Of a stretch of DNA of 64,000 nt, positions 39,035 through 49,935 are shown piece by piece. Source of the stretch: an uncultured Clostridium sp. (GTDB lineage Bacteria > Bacillota > Clostridia > TANB77 > CAG-508); NCBI GenBank assembly GCA_947427205.1, contig CANEHB010000007.1:1-64000 (forward strand), given 5' to 3'. The notes beneath the pieces were generated by a model. It did not search any database. It was not told the DNA's origin and saw nothing but the letters and a program-made list of their open reading frames with translations. Made by a program: the position numbers and the translations under genes. Within the stretch, counting starts at the first letter, position 1. The number at the start of each line of letters is the position of its first letter.

Positions 39035-40399
39035 ATGACTTTAGATACATATTTATCAAAATTCGAATTTATGACTTCAGATAAACCTGATTTACTAGCA
39101 ATGAATTGGTTTATGGAAAAACTTAACAATCCACATAAAAAATTAAAATTTATTCATGTAGCTGGTACTAATGGTAAGGGAAGTATTTGTGAAATGTTAA
39201 ATAAAATCCTTATACTTTCAAACTATACTGTTGGAAAATATATTTCCCCTTATTTAATTACAGCTAACGAATCAATTTGTATTAATAATAATTTTTTCTC
39301 AAAAGATGATGAAGAAGTTTTTATACCTAAAATTGATAATCTTGTTAAACAATATATATCTACTTTTGATAAAAATCCATCCCGTTTTGAAGTTGAAACT
39401 TCACTTGCTTTATTGTATTTTTATGAAAAAAAATGTGATATTGTTATTTTAGAAGTTGGTCTTGGTGGTATGTATGATTGTACAAATATTATAGAATCTT
39501 CAATTTCTGTTTTTGGAAGTATATCAATTGACCACACAAACATTTTAGGAAACACTATAGAAGAAATTACACATCAAAAAGCTGGTATTATAAAACAAAA
39601 TTGTGAAACAGTTATGTTTGAACAAACTACTGTAACTCCTATAATAGAAAAAGTTTGTAATTTAAAAACAAACTTACTTCATGTTATAAAAAAATCAGAT
39701 ATATCAAATATAAATATTAATAATCAAATAATTTTTGAAAATGCAGATAACAAAAATGATAATACTTCTAAAGTAAAATCAAATATATATGGTAATAAAA
39801 ATATACTAGACACTTCTAAAATAAATTTTTACCAAAATTTTGACTATAAAAATTTTAAAAATATAAAATTAAATTTATTAGGAAAAAAACAAATTCAAAA
39901 TGCAAGTGTAGTTTTAGAAACTATAGAAATTTTAAAAAAACAGAATTTTGAAATTACTGAAAACTCTATAAAAAATGCCTTATGCTCAATTATTCATCCT
40001 GCAAGATTTGAAGTATTATCAAATAATCCTAAAATAATATTTGATGGTGCTCATAATGAAAATGCTACCGATAATTTTATAGAAACAGTAAAAGATTTCT
40101 TTGAAAGTTCGTATTCTATGTCTTTTATAGTTTCTATAATAAAAAACAAAGATTATAAGACTATTTTAGATAAATTATGTACTAATTTTAAAAATTCAAA
40201 AATTATTTTAACAGATGGAACAAAAGAAGATAAGTATTTATCAAAAGAAACTTTATATGAATTTGCACAAAAATACTCAAATTATTGTGATATAACTACT
40301 GATGACTTTGAAAATGCTATTAAAAATATTAGTTCTGATGTTAATTTTATTGTTGGAAGTTTCTATACATATAAACTTGCAAAACAAGTCTTAAAATAA
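39035..40399 (+). CDS. folC: Folylpolyglutamate synthase / dihydrofolate synthase
   Basis: FIHVAGTNGKGSICEML; ILEVGLGGMYDCTNI; FDGAHNENA; start after AAGGAGATTTATAT. Confidence 0.94.
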   Translation: MTLDTYLSKFEFMTSDKPDLLAMNWFMEKLNNPHKKLKFIHVAGTNGKGSICEMLNKILILSNYTVGKYISPYLITANESICINNNFFSKDDEEVFIPKIDNLVKQYISTFDKNPSRFEVETSLALLYFYEKKCDIVILEVGLGGMYDCTNIIESSISVFGSISIDHTNILGNTIEEITHQKAGIIKQNCETVMFEQTTVTPIIEKVCNLKTNLLHVIKKSDISNININNQIIFENADNKNDNTSKVKSNIYGNKNILDTSKINFYQNFDYKNFKNIKLNLLGKKQIQNASVVLETIEILKKQNFEITENSIKNALCSIIHPARFEVLSNNPKIIFDGAHNENATDNFIETVKDFFESSYSMSFIVSIIKNKDYKTILDKLCTNFKNSKIILTDGTKEDKYLSKETLYEFAQKYSNYCDITTDDFENAIKNISSDVNFIVGSFYTYKLAKQVLK

Positions 40400-40417
40400 T
40401 ATTTTAAAACTTTACCT

Positions 40418-40637
40418 ATTATTTGTTCTATATACTTAAATTACAACTAAAAAACTAAATGCCAATTTCCTGAAACTTCATCATTTACATTCCACTATAT
40501 TTAAATTACAACTACACATTAATAAATGAAAGGAGTGGTATTTTAATTTACATTCTACTATATTAAAATTACAACCTGACAAAATTATAAAATTAGAAAT
40601 AAATTATAAATTTACATTCTGTTATATTAAATATAAC
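40418..40637 (-). CRISPR. Degenerate CRISPR array remnant: 4 repeats, 3 spacers, no cas genes in the window
   Basis: Repeats 40418-40447 (degenerate), 40483-40512 ATTTACATTCCACTATATTTAAATTACAAC, 40546-40575 ATTTACATTCTACTATATTAAAATTACAAC, 40610-40637 (degenerate); spacers 35, 33, 34 nt, dissimilar. Confidence 0.78.
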
Positions 40638-40828
40638 TATTACAATCTAAAACATTACAAAAAGATTTTTAATAATAAATATCTATAATTATATATACAA
40701 CATTTTTTAATATTCTTTATCCATTTACTATTTTATATATAATTTTAATCTATAAATAAAAACAGAGTTTTATATTTTTTCTAAAACATAAAACTCTGTT
40801 TAACTTCTTAATATAATACTATAAGTTT

Positions 40829-41500
40829 TTATCTTATCTTTCTAAATACACCTGATACTTTTCCTAATATTTCGCAATTAGGTACTATTATCGGATCCAT
40901 TGTAGAATTTTCTGGTTGTAATCTAATATGATCTTTTTCTTTATAGAAAGTTTTTACTGTAGCTTCATCTCCTATTAATGCTACAACTATTTCTCCATTA
41001 TGTGCTGTGTTTTGTTTTCTAACTAATATGTAATCTCCATCTAAAATTCCAGCTTCAATCATACTCTCACCTCTAACTGTTAGCATGAAACTTTCTCCTG
41101 TTCCAACGAAATCTAATGGTATTGGGAATGTATCTGTTACATTTTCAACTGCTAATATTGGCTCTCCTGCTGTAATCTTTCCTACTACTGGTACATCTAC
41201 CATTTCTTTGCTTGAATATGCTTCTTTTTCAAATGTAACTTGTTCTCCTTCTAGCGCTCCACCTTTTATTAATTTTAATGTTCTTCCTTTTTGACTTTCT
41301 TTTTTAATATATCCCTTTTTCTCTAAAGATGCTAAATAACCATGTACAGTAGCTGTTGATTTTAGATCAACTGCTTTTCCTATTTCTCTAACAGATGGTG
41401 GATATCCATTTATATTCACTTGTTTTTCAATAAATTTTAATATTGCTTTTTCTCTTTTATTTAAGCTATCTGGATCTTTTTTTCTCATTTTATACCCCAT
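40829..41500 (-). CDS. lexA: LexA repressor
   Basis: GYPPSVREIGKAVDLKSTATVHGYLASLEKKGYI; LTVRGESMIEAGILDGDYILVRKQ. Confidence 0.97.
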   Translation of the reverse strand: MGYKMRKKDPDSLNKREKAILKFIEKQVNINGYPPSVREIGKAVDLKSTATVHGYLASLEKKGYIKKESQKGRTLKLIKGGALEGEQVTFEKEAYSSKEMVDVPVVGKITAGEPILAVENVTDTFPIPLDFVGTGESFMLTVRGESMIEAGILDGDYILVRKQNTAHNGEIVVALIGDEATVKTFYKEKDHIRLQPENSTMDPIIVPNCEILGKVSGVFRKIR

Positions 41501-41744
41501 AATCCTTTCTATAAAACTACGTCTTTTTTTGATAAAAAAATCTTATCACAAAACATTTGATTTGTCAAACAAAAGTTTTATTTTTATTGATAATAATTCT
41601 ATTTTTATTTAATATTCATAAAATCTATTATCACCACTAATACATTTCAATTAGATTTTTTATTAATTATTTTTTATCTTGCTATATTTTCTAAAGTAAT
41701 ACTAAAAAAAATCAAAATAGCTCTTCTAACAAAAACTTTAATAT

Positions 41745-42263
41745 TTAATCTTCCTGCATTCTACACATTGCTTTAAATATTCTTATATGGTTTTCTTCAT
41801 CTTTAATAATTCTTGATAGTATATCTTTTATACATTTATCTTCTGTATTTTCTATTAGCCTTTCATATTCTTTTATTGCCATTTTTTCAGTTTGAATATT
41901 ATATTTCATCATTTCTTCTACAGAGCTAAATTTATACTTTACTCTGTCTGAGCACCATTTATTATTTCTACTTCCCATATAATATGGAATAAATCCTAAT
42001 TCAACTAATAATTCTCCTAAAATTTTTAAATGATGCATTTCATCCATTGCTACTCTCATTAAAACATTTCGTAACTCTTTATTTTCCTCATTAGTAATAT
42101 TTTCATATACATACTGTGTTATTGCTGTTAATTCTCCATAAGATCCAGCATATGAATCATATAGCATCTTTCCAAATCTGTAATCTTGTTTTATATTTTC
42201 AATTTTTGGATATGGATCATTTTCTATTTCATTAAAATTATTGTATAAAACTTCAAAATTCAT
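41745..42263 (-). CDS. Ferritin-like / diiron four-helix protein
   Basis: YGELTAITQYVYEN...MDEMHHLKILGELL...EKMAIKEYERLIEN...DEENHIRIFKAM. Confidence 0.85.
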   Translation of the reverse strand: MNFEVLYNNFNEIENDPYPKIENIKQDYRFGKMLYDSYAGSYGELTAITQYVYENITNEENKELRNVLMRVAMDEMHHLKILGELLVELGFIPYYMGSRNNKWCSDRVKYKFSSVEEMMKYNIQTEKMAIKEYERLIENTEDKCIKDILSRIIKDEENHIRIFKAMCRMQED

Positions 42264-42338
42264 ATTACACCTCCCTATAGAAGTATAATATGAATTTTTG
42301 ATAAAAAGTTTTCCACTATTTATTAATTAATTATTATA

Positions 42339-43850
<1,512 letters not shown>

Positions 43851-44204
43851 TTAATATAAATCGTTATCTTCTCCTACTATTTCACCTTCACGTGTAAACT
43901 GAGGATTCATTATTAATAATAATTCCATTTCACCTGCAAAAATAAATTTTGTACTAGGTGGAATTTCTATAACATCACCTTTTTTTACTTCATATATATC
44001 ATCTTTAATTTTAAATTTTCCTTCTCCTGATATTACATAATATATATGTGTAATTTTAGTATTTGTACAGTATTTATCATGTCCTTTATAAACATATTCA
44101 TACGTTATACTTATGTTTTCATTATCTAATTCTGCTATATATCCATCAAAACCTTCTCTTTTAAAACTTGGCTCTTCTGGAAATTTTTTTATATAATTAC
44201 TCAT
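43851..44204 (-). CDS. Cupin-domain protein
   Basis: THIYYVISGEGKFKIKDDIYEVKKGDVIEIPPSTKFIFAGEME. Confidence 0.88.
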   Translation of the reverse strand: MSNYIKKFPEEPSFKREGFDGYIAELDNENISITYEYVYKGHDKYCTNTKITHIYYVISGEGKFKIKDDIYEVKKGDVIEIPPSTKFIFAGEMELLLIMNPQFTREGEIVGEDNDLY

Positions 44205-44354
44205 TTATCATTTCCTCAACTAACTTTATTTTTATAAGCATCATTTTAATGTATTTGTATTATTAATTTTCTTAATTAACATTTTTTGATTTTCTTAATT
44301 AATGAGTTTATTTATTAGTATAAGATAATAATTTTTATTCTTTAATTAATACTT

Positions 44355-45377
44355 TTATTTATTGTCTTCAAAATAATTAAGCATCATCGCTTCTTTTACT
44401 TTTTTCATAGTTTCTTTAGCTGTTTTTCTTGCTTTTTCTGTACCTTTTCTTAAAATCTCATCTACTTCCTCAATATGTTCTTCATAATATTTTCTTTTTT
44501 CTCTTATTGGTCTTAAAAATTCTATAATGTTATTTGCTAATTCTTTTTTGCAGGCCACACACCCTCTTTGACCTAGTTTACATTCGCTACATGCTTTTTT
44601 ACATACTTCTTCACTTGAGAATAAATTATGATAATATGCAACCATACAAACATCTGGATTTCCTAAATCATCTTTTTTTATTCTATTAGGATCTGTAACT
44701 GCACTCATAACTTTTTTTGTTATCTCTTCTTCACTATCAGATAAATAAATAGCATTTCCTAAAGATTTTCCCATCTTTTCGTTTCCATCTAATCCTTTTA
44801 TTCTTTTTGAACTAGATAAAACTGCTTCTGGTTCTTTTAATATTTCTCCATATATACTATTAAATTTTCTTACAATTTCCTTGCATTGTTCTATGAGTGG
44901 TAATTGGTCTTCACCTACTGGAATTAACTCTCCTTCAAATGCTGTTATATCTGCTGCTTGGCTTACTGGATATCCTAAAAATCCATATGTTACACTTTCT
45001 CCAAATATATCTTTTTTCTGTGCTATTTCAGTTTTAACTGTTGGATTTCTTTGAAGTCTAGCTATTGTTACTAAATTAGAATAAAATACTGTAAGTTCTG
45101 CAACTTCTGGTATCATTGATTGTATATATATTGTTGTTTTTTCTGGATCAATTCCTATTGATAAATAATCCATAGCTACTTCTCTAACATTTTTTCTAAC
45201 TTTCTCTGGATTATTAAAATTATCTGTTAAAGCTTGAACATCGGCTATTAATATGTATGGGTCATATTTTCCACTTTCTTGTAATTCTACTCTTGTTTTT
45301 AAAGATCCAAAATAATGTCCTATGTGCAATTTTCCTGTTGGTCTATCACCAGTTAATATTTTTTTCCTATTTTCCAT
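44355..45377 (-). CDS. trpS: Tryptophan--tRNA ligase
   Basis: LTGDRPTGKLHIGHYFGSLKTRVELQ; GNEKMGKSLGNAIYLSD; start MENRKK. Confidence 0.96.
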   Translation of the reverse strand: MENRKKILTGDRPTGKLHIGHYFGSLKTRVELQESGKYDPYILIADVQALTDNFNNPEKVRKNVREVAMDYLSIGIDPEKTTIYIQSMIPEVAELTVFYSNLVTIARLQRNPTVKTEIAQKKDIFGESVTYGFLGYPVSQAADITAFEGELIPVGEDQLPLIEQCKEIVRKFNSIYGEILKEPEAVLSSSKRIKGLDGNEKMGKSLGNAIYLSDSEEEITKKVMSAVTDPNRIKKDDLGNPDVCMVAYYHNLFSSEEVCKKACSECKLGQRGCVACKKELANNIIEFLRPIREKRKYYEEHIEEVDEILRKGTEKARKTAKETMKKVKEAMMLNYFEDNK

Positions 45378-45560
45378 ATTATCCCTCACTTAATCTTAAG
45401 TTAAATTTAAAGCACTACTATTATACTTCATTTTTCTTTAAAAATCAATCTTTTACCAAATTATAAGCATAAATAACTTAACAATATCTAAACTTATTAT
45501 TTTAAATTATTAATATAAATTCTTACTAAAATCTATATTTTATCATATTATTATTTTAAT

Positions 45561-45589
45561 TTGTAAATTATGTTAGTTTGTGATATAAT
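45561..45589 (+). promoter_or_regulatory. Sigma-A-type promoter of orphan small gene
   Basis: TTGTAA-17-TATAAT. Confidence 0.65.
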
Positions 45590-45731
45590 ATTTAAGTTGA
45601 ATTTTTATTATCGCCTATGGTTATATTCAATTACGGCATAATAATTAACCCAAAATCCCAGTTTAAACTATAACACACTTGCTGGGTATCTACAGTAGCT
45701 CAAACTACTATAGATAAAGAAAGGAGCAACA

Positions 45732-45941
45732 ATGAAAGTAGTTTTATCTGCACCTGATATGCAATTCATCATAACAGATACTTTTAAAGCCTTTTTTGAT
45801 GGCAAAAGTATTCGGGCATATTCAGGCAACTCTTTAGTGGCAATTTTCAACGGTGCTAAAGTTGGGGAATCTTATTGCATAAGTCCCAAAACGTTTAACA
45901 TCCTCAAAGAACGAAAAAGCAAAAAACATAAAAAGAATTAA
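45732..45941 (+). CDS. Orphan small protein (69 aa)
   Basis: GAAAGGAGCAACA-ATG; own promoter and terminator; less AT-rich than surroundings. Confidence 0.7.
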   Translation: MKVVLSAPDMQFIITDTFKAFFDGKSIRAYSGNSLVAIFNGAKVGESYCISPKTFNILKERKSKKHKKN

Positions 45942-45982
45942 GGTTTGCATTATACAAACATGCAACCTGCAGAAAAAAAGCT

Positions 45983-46018
45983 GCCCCTTAACGAGCTAAT
46001 CGCTAAGGGGCCCTTTCT
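45983..46018 (+). terminator. Intrinsic terminator of orphan small gene
   Basis: GCCCCTTAaCGA...TCGcTAAGGGGC then CCTTTCTT. Confidence 0.8.
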
Positions 46019-46070
46019 TAACATTAAATATAGACATCAGACTTTATTGTGCTGAATTAATAAATATATT

Positions 46071-48176
46071 TTATTTTCTTAATATTCTCATTGTATTTAC
46101 TATTGTAATTAAAGTTACACCAACATCAGCAAAAACTGCTTGCCACATCTCAGCTACTCCAAATACACTTAAAACTAATACTAATATTTTTATTATTAAT
46201 GCAAATAATAAATTCTGTTTAATAATTTTATTAGTTTTTTTAGAAATTCTAATGGATTCTTCTATTTTTATTAAATCATCATTCATAATAACCACATCTG
46301 AAGCTTCAATAGCTGAACTTGCTCCGATTCCACCCATTGAAATTCCTACATCTGATAATGCTAAAACTGGTGAATCATTTATTCCATCTCCAACAAATGC
46401 TACTCTATTTTTAGTTTCCCTATTTACATTTATTATTTTTTCTAATTCATTATATTTATCTTGTGGTAACATTTCTGATTTTACTTCATCTATTTCAATT
46501 TCTTTACCAATTTTTAAAGCTATATCTTTATTGTCTCCTGTAAACATTCTTGTTTTTATTCCTAAAGTTTTTAAATTATTTATAGCTTCTTTTGTTTCTG
46601 ATTTTAAAGTATCATTTAAAACTATTGCCCCAACTACTTCATTGTCTAATTTCACATAAATAACTGTTCCTACTTCATTTTCTTTTTTAGCTTCTGTAAA
46701 ATCTACATTCCCAATTTTTATTTCTATATTTCCTAAATTATATTTTATCCCTTTTCCTGAAACTTCTTCAAAAGTTCTTATCGCCGAATTTTCTACCTTT
46801 TTCCCATATTCTTTTAGTATAGCAACTGCTATAGGATGATTTGAAAAACTTTCGCCAATCGCTGCATATTCTAAAATTTGTTCTTCTGAATATTTATTTG
46901 TATATAATTTAATTTTTTCTACACCGAATTCACCTTTTGTAAGTGTTCCTGTTTTATCAAATACAATTTCCTTTATATCTTTTAAACTATCTAAATAATT
47001 GCTTCCTTTTATTAATATTCCATCTTTTGATGCTTTACCTATTCCTGTAAAATAACTTAAAGGAACTGATATAACAATAGCACAAGGACAAGAAACTACT
47101 AAAAATATTAATGCTCTATATATACTTTCTGTATATTTTACGCCTGATACTAAAGGTAAAATTATAGCAACTGCTAAAGCAAATAAAACTACTATTGGTG
47201 TATAAATTCTTGAAGCCTTATTTACAAAAGTTTCTGTTTTCGCTTTTTTATCAGTAGCATTTTCTACTAAATCTAAAATTTTTCTTACTGTACTATTTTC
47301 ATATTTTTCCGTTACTTTTACTTCTATTAAACCTTTTTCATTTATACTTCCTGAAAGAATATTATCATTTTCTTTTACATTAACTAAGTTACTTTCTCCA
47401 GTTAAAGATGCTGTATTCAAAGATGCAGAACCAGAAACAACTACTCCATCTAATGGTACTTTTTCACCTTGTTTTACTACTATAACATCTCCAATATTTA
47501 CTTCTTCTGGTTTTACTTTATGCTCATGATGTTCATGTTTCAAGTTTGCATATTCTGGTTTTATATCCATTAAATTTGCTATAGATTTTCTTGTACTATT
47601 AACTGCCTTTTCTTCCAAAATTTTTCCTATTTCATATAAAACTATAACCATTAGACCTTCTGCTCGTTCTCCTATAAAATAAGCTCCTATGCATGAAACT
47701 GTTACTAAAAAGTTTTCATCAATAGTTTTACTTTTTAATAATTTTATACCATTTTTAGTTGTTCTAAATAATAGTATTGCATATGCAAAAACTGTACATA
47801 TTAAATTACAATATCCTGGAAGTTCAATATAAATTCCAAATATCATCAAAATTATTCCTACAGCTAATCGTACAAAATTTTTATTTATTTTAAACTTATT
47901 ATTCTTTTCTTCATGTTCATCATGTGAATGTTCATGATGATGTGCATCTAATACCTCTACTTCAGGCTCTAATTCTGCTACTACTTTTACAATGTCTGAT
48001 CTTATATCTTCTAAATCTGATTCTAAAGTTAATTTCAATGTATTAAAATTAACATTAACATTTTTATAATCTTTATTTTCAGCTAACTTATTTTGAATTT
48101 TATTTGCACAATTAGCACAATCTAAATCTTTTAATATAAACTCATACTTCTTCAATGTGTTCACGACCTTTCTCAA
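46071..48176 (-). CDS. Heavy-metal P1B-type ATPase (Zn/Cd/Pb type likely)
   Basis: N-terminal DCANC; His-rich DAHHHEHSHDEHEE; SCPCAIVISVP; DKTGTLTKG; GDGINDSPVLA. Confidence 0.95.
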   Translation of the reverse strand: MRKVVNTLKKYEFILKDLDCANCANKIQNKLAENKDYKNVNVNFNTLKLTLESDLEDIRSDIVKVVAELEPEVEVLDAHHHEHSHDEHEEKNNKFKINKNFVRLAVGIILMIFGIYIELPGYCNLICTVFAYAILLFRTTKNGIKLLKSKTIDENFLVTVSCIGAYFIGERAEGLMVIVLYEIGKILEEKAVNSTRKSIANLMDIKPEYANLKHEHHEHKVKPEEVNIGDVIVVKQGEKVPLDGVVVSGSASLNTASLTGESNLVNVKENDNILSGSINEKGLIEVKVTEKYENSTVRKILDLVENATDKKAKTETFVNKASRIYTPIVVLFALAVAIILPLVSGVKYTESIYRALIFLVVSCPCAIVISVPLSYFTGIGKASKDGILIKGSNYLDSLKDIKEIVFDKTGTLTKGEFGVEKIKLYTNKYSEEQILEYAAIGESFSNHPIAVAILKEYGKKVENSAIRTFEEVSGKGIKYNLGNIEIKIGNVDFTEAKKENEVGTVIYVKLDNEVVGAIVLNDTLKSETKEAINNLKTLGIKTRMFTGDNKDIALKIGKEIEIDEVKSEMLPQDKYNELEKIINVNRETKNRVAFVGDGINDSPVLALSDVGISMGGIGASSAIEASDVVIMNDDLIKIEESIRISKKTNKIIKQNLLFALIIKILVLVLSVFGVAEMWQAVFADVGVTLITIVNTMRILRK

Positions 48177-48501
48177 ATATTTCTTTTACATGATCATCAT
48201 CTAATGAATAATAAACAGTTTTTCCTTCTTTTCTAAATTTAACAAGTTTTGACTGTTTTAATACTCTTAATTGATGTGATATTGCTGATGGAGTCGAATT
48301 TGTTATACTCGCTATATCTCCTACACATAATTCTTCTTCTAGTAATGCACATATTATTTTCATTCTAGTTGAATCGCCAAAAACTTTAAATAATTCTGCT
48401 AAGTCAAATATTAATTCATCACTTGGTAGAGTTTGTTTTACTTTTTTTACCTTTTCTTCATCAACTATTTGAACATCTTCACCTATTAATTCTTCGTTCA
48501 T
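48142..48501 (-). CDS. ArsR/SmtB-family metalloregulator
   Basis: LAELFKVFGDSTRMKIICALLEEELCVGDIASITNSTPSAISHQLRVLKQSKLVKFRKEGKTVYYSL. Confidence 0.95.
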   Translation of the reverse strand: MNEELIGEDVQIVDEEKVKKVKQTLPSDELIFDLAELFKVFGDSTRMKIICALLEEELCVGDIASITNSTPSAISHQLRVLKQSKLVKFRKEGKTVYYSLDDDHVKEIFEKGREHIEEV

Positions 48502-48542
48502 ATATGCTCCTTTCTTTTTTAGTAATTTATTTATATCATATG

Positions 48543-48572
48543 TGAATATATGAATATCTGTTCATATATTCA
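48543..48572. promoter_or_regulatory. ArsR/SmtB-type operator
   Basis: TGAATATATGAA-TATCTG-TTCATATATTCA, perfect 12-6-12 inverted repeat upstream of the regulator. Confidence 0.82.
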
Positions 48573-48797
48573 TTATAGTTATAATAAAGTATTTTGTCAA
48601 TATATTTTTATAAATAATTTGTTGATTTTTGTCGTTAATAAACATTCTCAGCTTAACTCAAAAGTCTTATAAAATTTGCGTACAAAGTTTAGCTAAATTT
48701 TTATATAAATAAAAAAGAGATTCTAGCTAAAATCACAACTTGAATCTCTTTTTTACAGGACTTTCTTCCATTCCCTTTTATATTATTCAATTTTTAA

Positions 48798-49760
48798 TTA
48801 ATTGTCTCTTCCTTCTGGTAATGCTGGATAGTCTAAAACTACTTTTATTTGCATTACATATCTTATTGTTCTTACAAATTTACTATTTTTAAATCTTTGC
48901 CATAATGATGGTTTAGCTTCAAATCTAGTTTCTTCAAAGAAATTATCTAATTCATCTGGTACTACTGTTTGACCAGTAACTTCTTCAGTTCCTATTCCTG
49001 ATGTTACATCTGCTCCTTCTACTGATGCTGCTGCAACATTTTCTGCTACACCTTCTGTTTCTCCTACTACTTCAGCTCCTACTTCTGTTTCTGTTCTTGC
49101 TTGTTCTGTTACTTCTCCCTCTTCTTCAACTGGAGCTGGTATATATTTTAATGCTTCTGCAATTTCAATTCCTATGTAACTTAAAGCCTTTGATCTATCT
49201 TCAATTCTTTCAATATCAATTTCAATATGTAAATTTGATTCTAAGTTGTTTATTTTTGCATCTATTAATTTAACTGCATCTGCGCATTCTTCTGATTCTT
49301 TATCTTTTGCTTTTCCAATTATTGTTAAAGCTTCTGCAACATCTGCTGGATATTTTGATTCTATTTTCTTTACTATTTCTTTCCAATTTTTAGCTTTTCC
49401 TTTAACAGCTGTTGTAGCATCTCTTAATACGCTTGCTAATTTTATATTTTTTTCTCTTTGTCTAATTAATTCTTCAATTTTTTTAGTGTTTTCTTCAAAT
49501 TGATTTGTTGCATATTCAACTAAATCATAAGATGCTTTATAAACACTCTTTGGAAAATTCTTTTTATTAGGATATTCTAATAAATATGTTTTAATTGATT
49601 CTACTAAATCTTTAAAATAAGAATCATCTTCCAATTCAACTATTTGTTTTTTGCTGTTTGGATTAATTAATTTTTGAACTTTGTCAATATTTGATAATAT
49701 CTTTTCTTCCGTGATCACCATTTTCACGTTTACTATGCCTGATTTATGAAAAAATGACAT
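48798..49760 (-). CDS. Hypothetical protein with charged helical N-terminus and acidic low-complexity linker
   Basis: GAAGGAGGTAGTTTACA-ATG; linker VEEEGEVTEQARTETEVGAEVVGETEGVAENVAAA. Confidence 0.8.
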   Translation of the reverse strand: MSFFHKSGIVNVKMVITEEKILSNIDKVQKLINPNSKKQIVELEDDSYFKDLVESIKTYLLEYPNKKNFPKSVYKASYDLVEYATNQFEENTKKIEELIRQREKNIKLASVLRDATTAVKGKAKNWKEIVKKIESKYPADVAEALTIIGKAKDKESEECADAVKLIDAKINNLESNLHIEIDIERIEDRSKALSYIGIEIAEALKYIPAPVEEEGEVTEQARTETEVGAEVVGETEGVAENVAAASVEGADVTSGIGTEEVTGQTVVPDELDNFFEETRFEAKPSLWQRFKNSKFVRTIRYVMQIKVVLDYPALPEGRDN

Positions 49761-49935
49761 TGTAAACTACCTCCTTCGTATCAATCTAATTAAATACTAA
49801 AATAATTATATCCTCTTTTCCGTAAAACTACAAGTCCTTTTTCGACTTTTTTTATTACATTTTCGTAACATTTTACTACAATGTTGTAATATTATATCTT
49901 TTTTTGTCAAACACTTGAAACTTTGGGATTTTCTT

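Noticed and set aside
41567-41578. AAACAAAAGTTT as a LexA/SOS box upstream of lexA
   Set aside because: Palindromic but lacks the GAAC/GTTC core and is easily produced by AT-rich sequence; not claimed without more sites.
49838-49856. AGTCGAAAAA as a Spo0A box
   Set aside because: One mismatch to a short AT-rich consensus; insufficient evidence.
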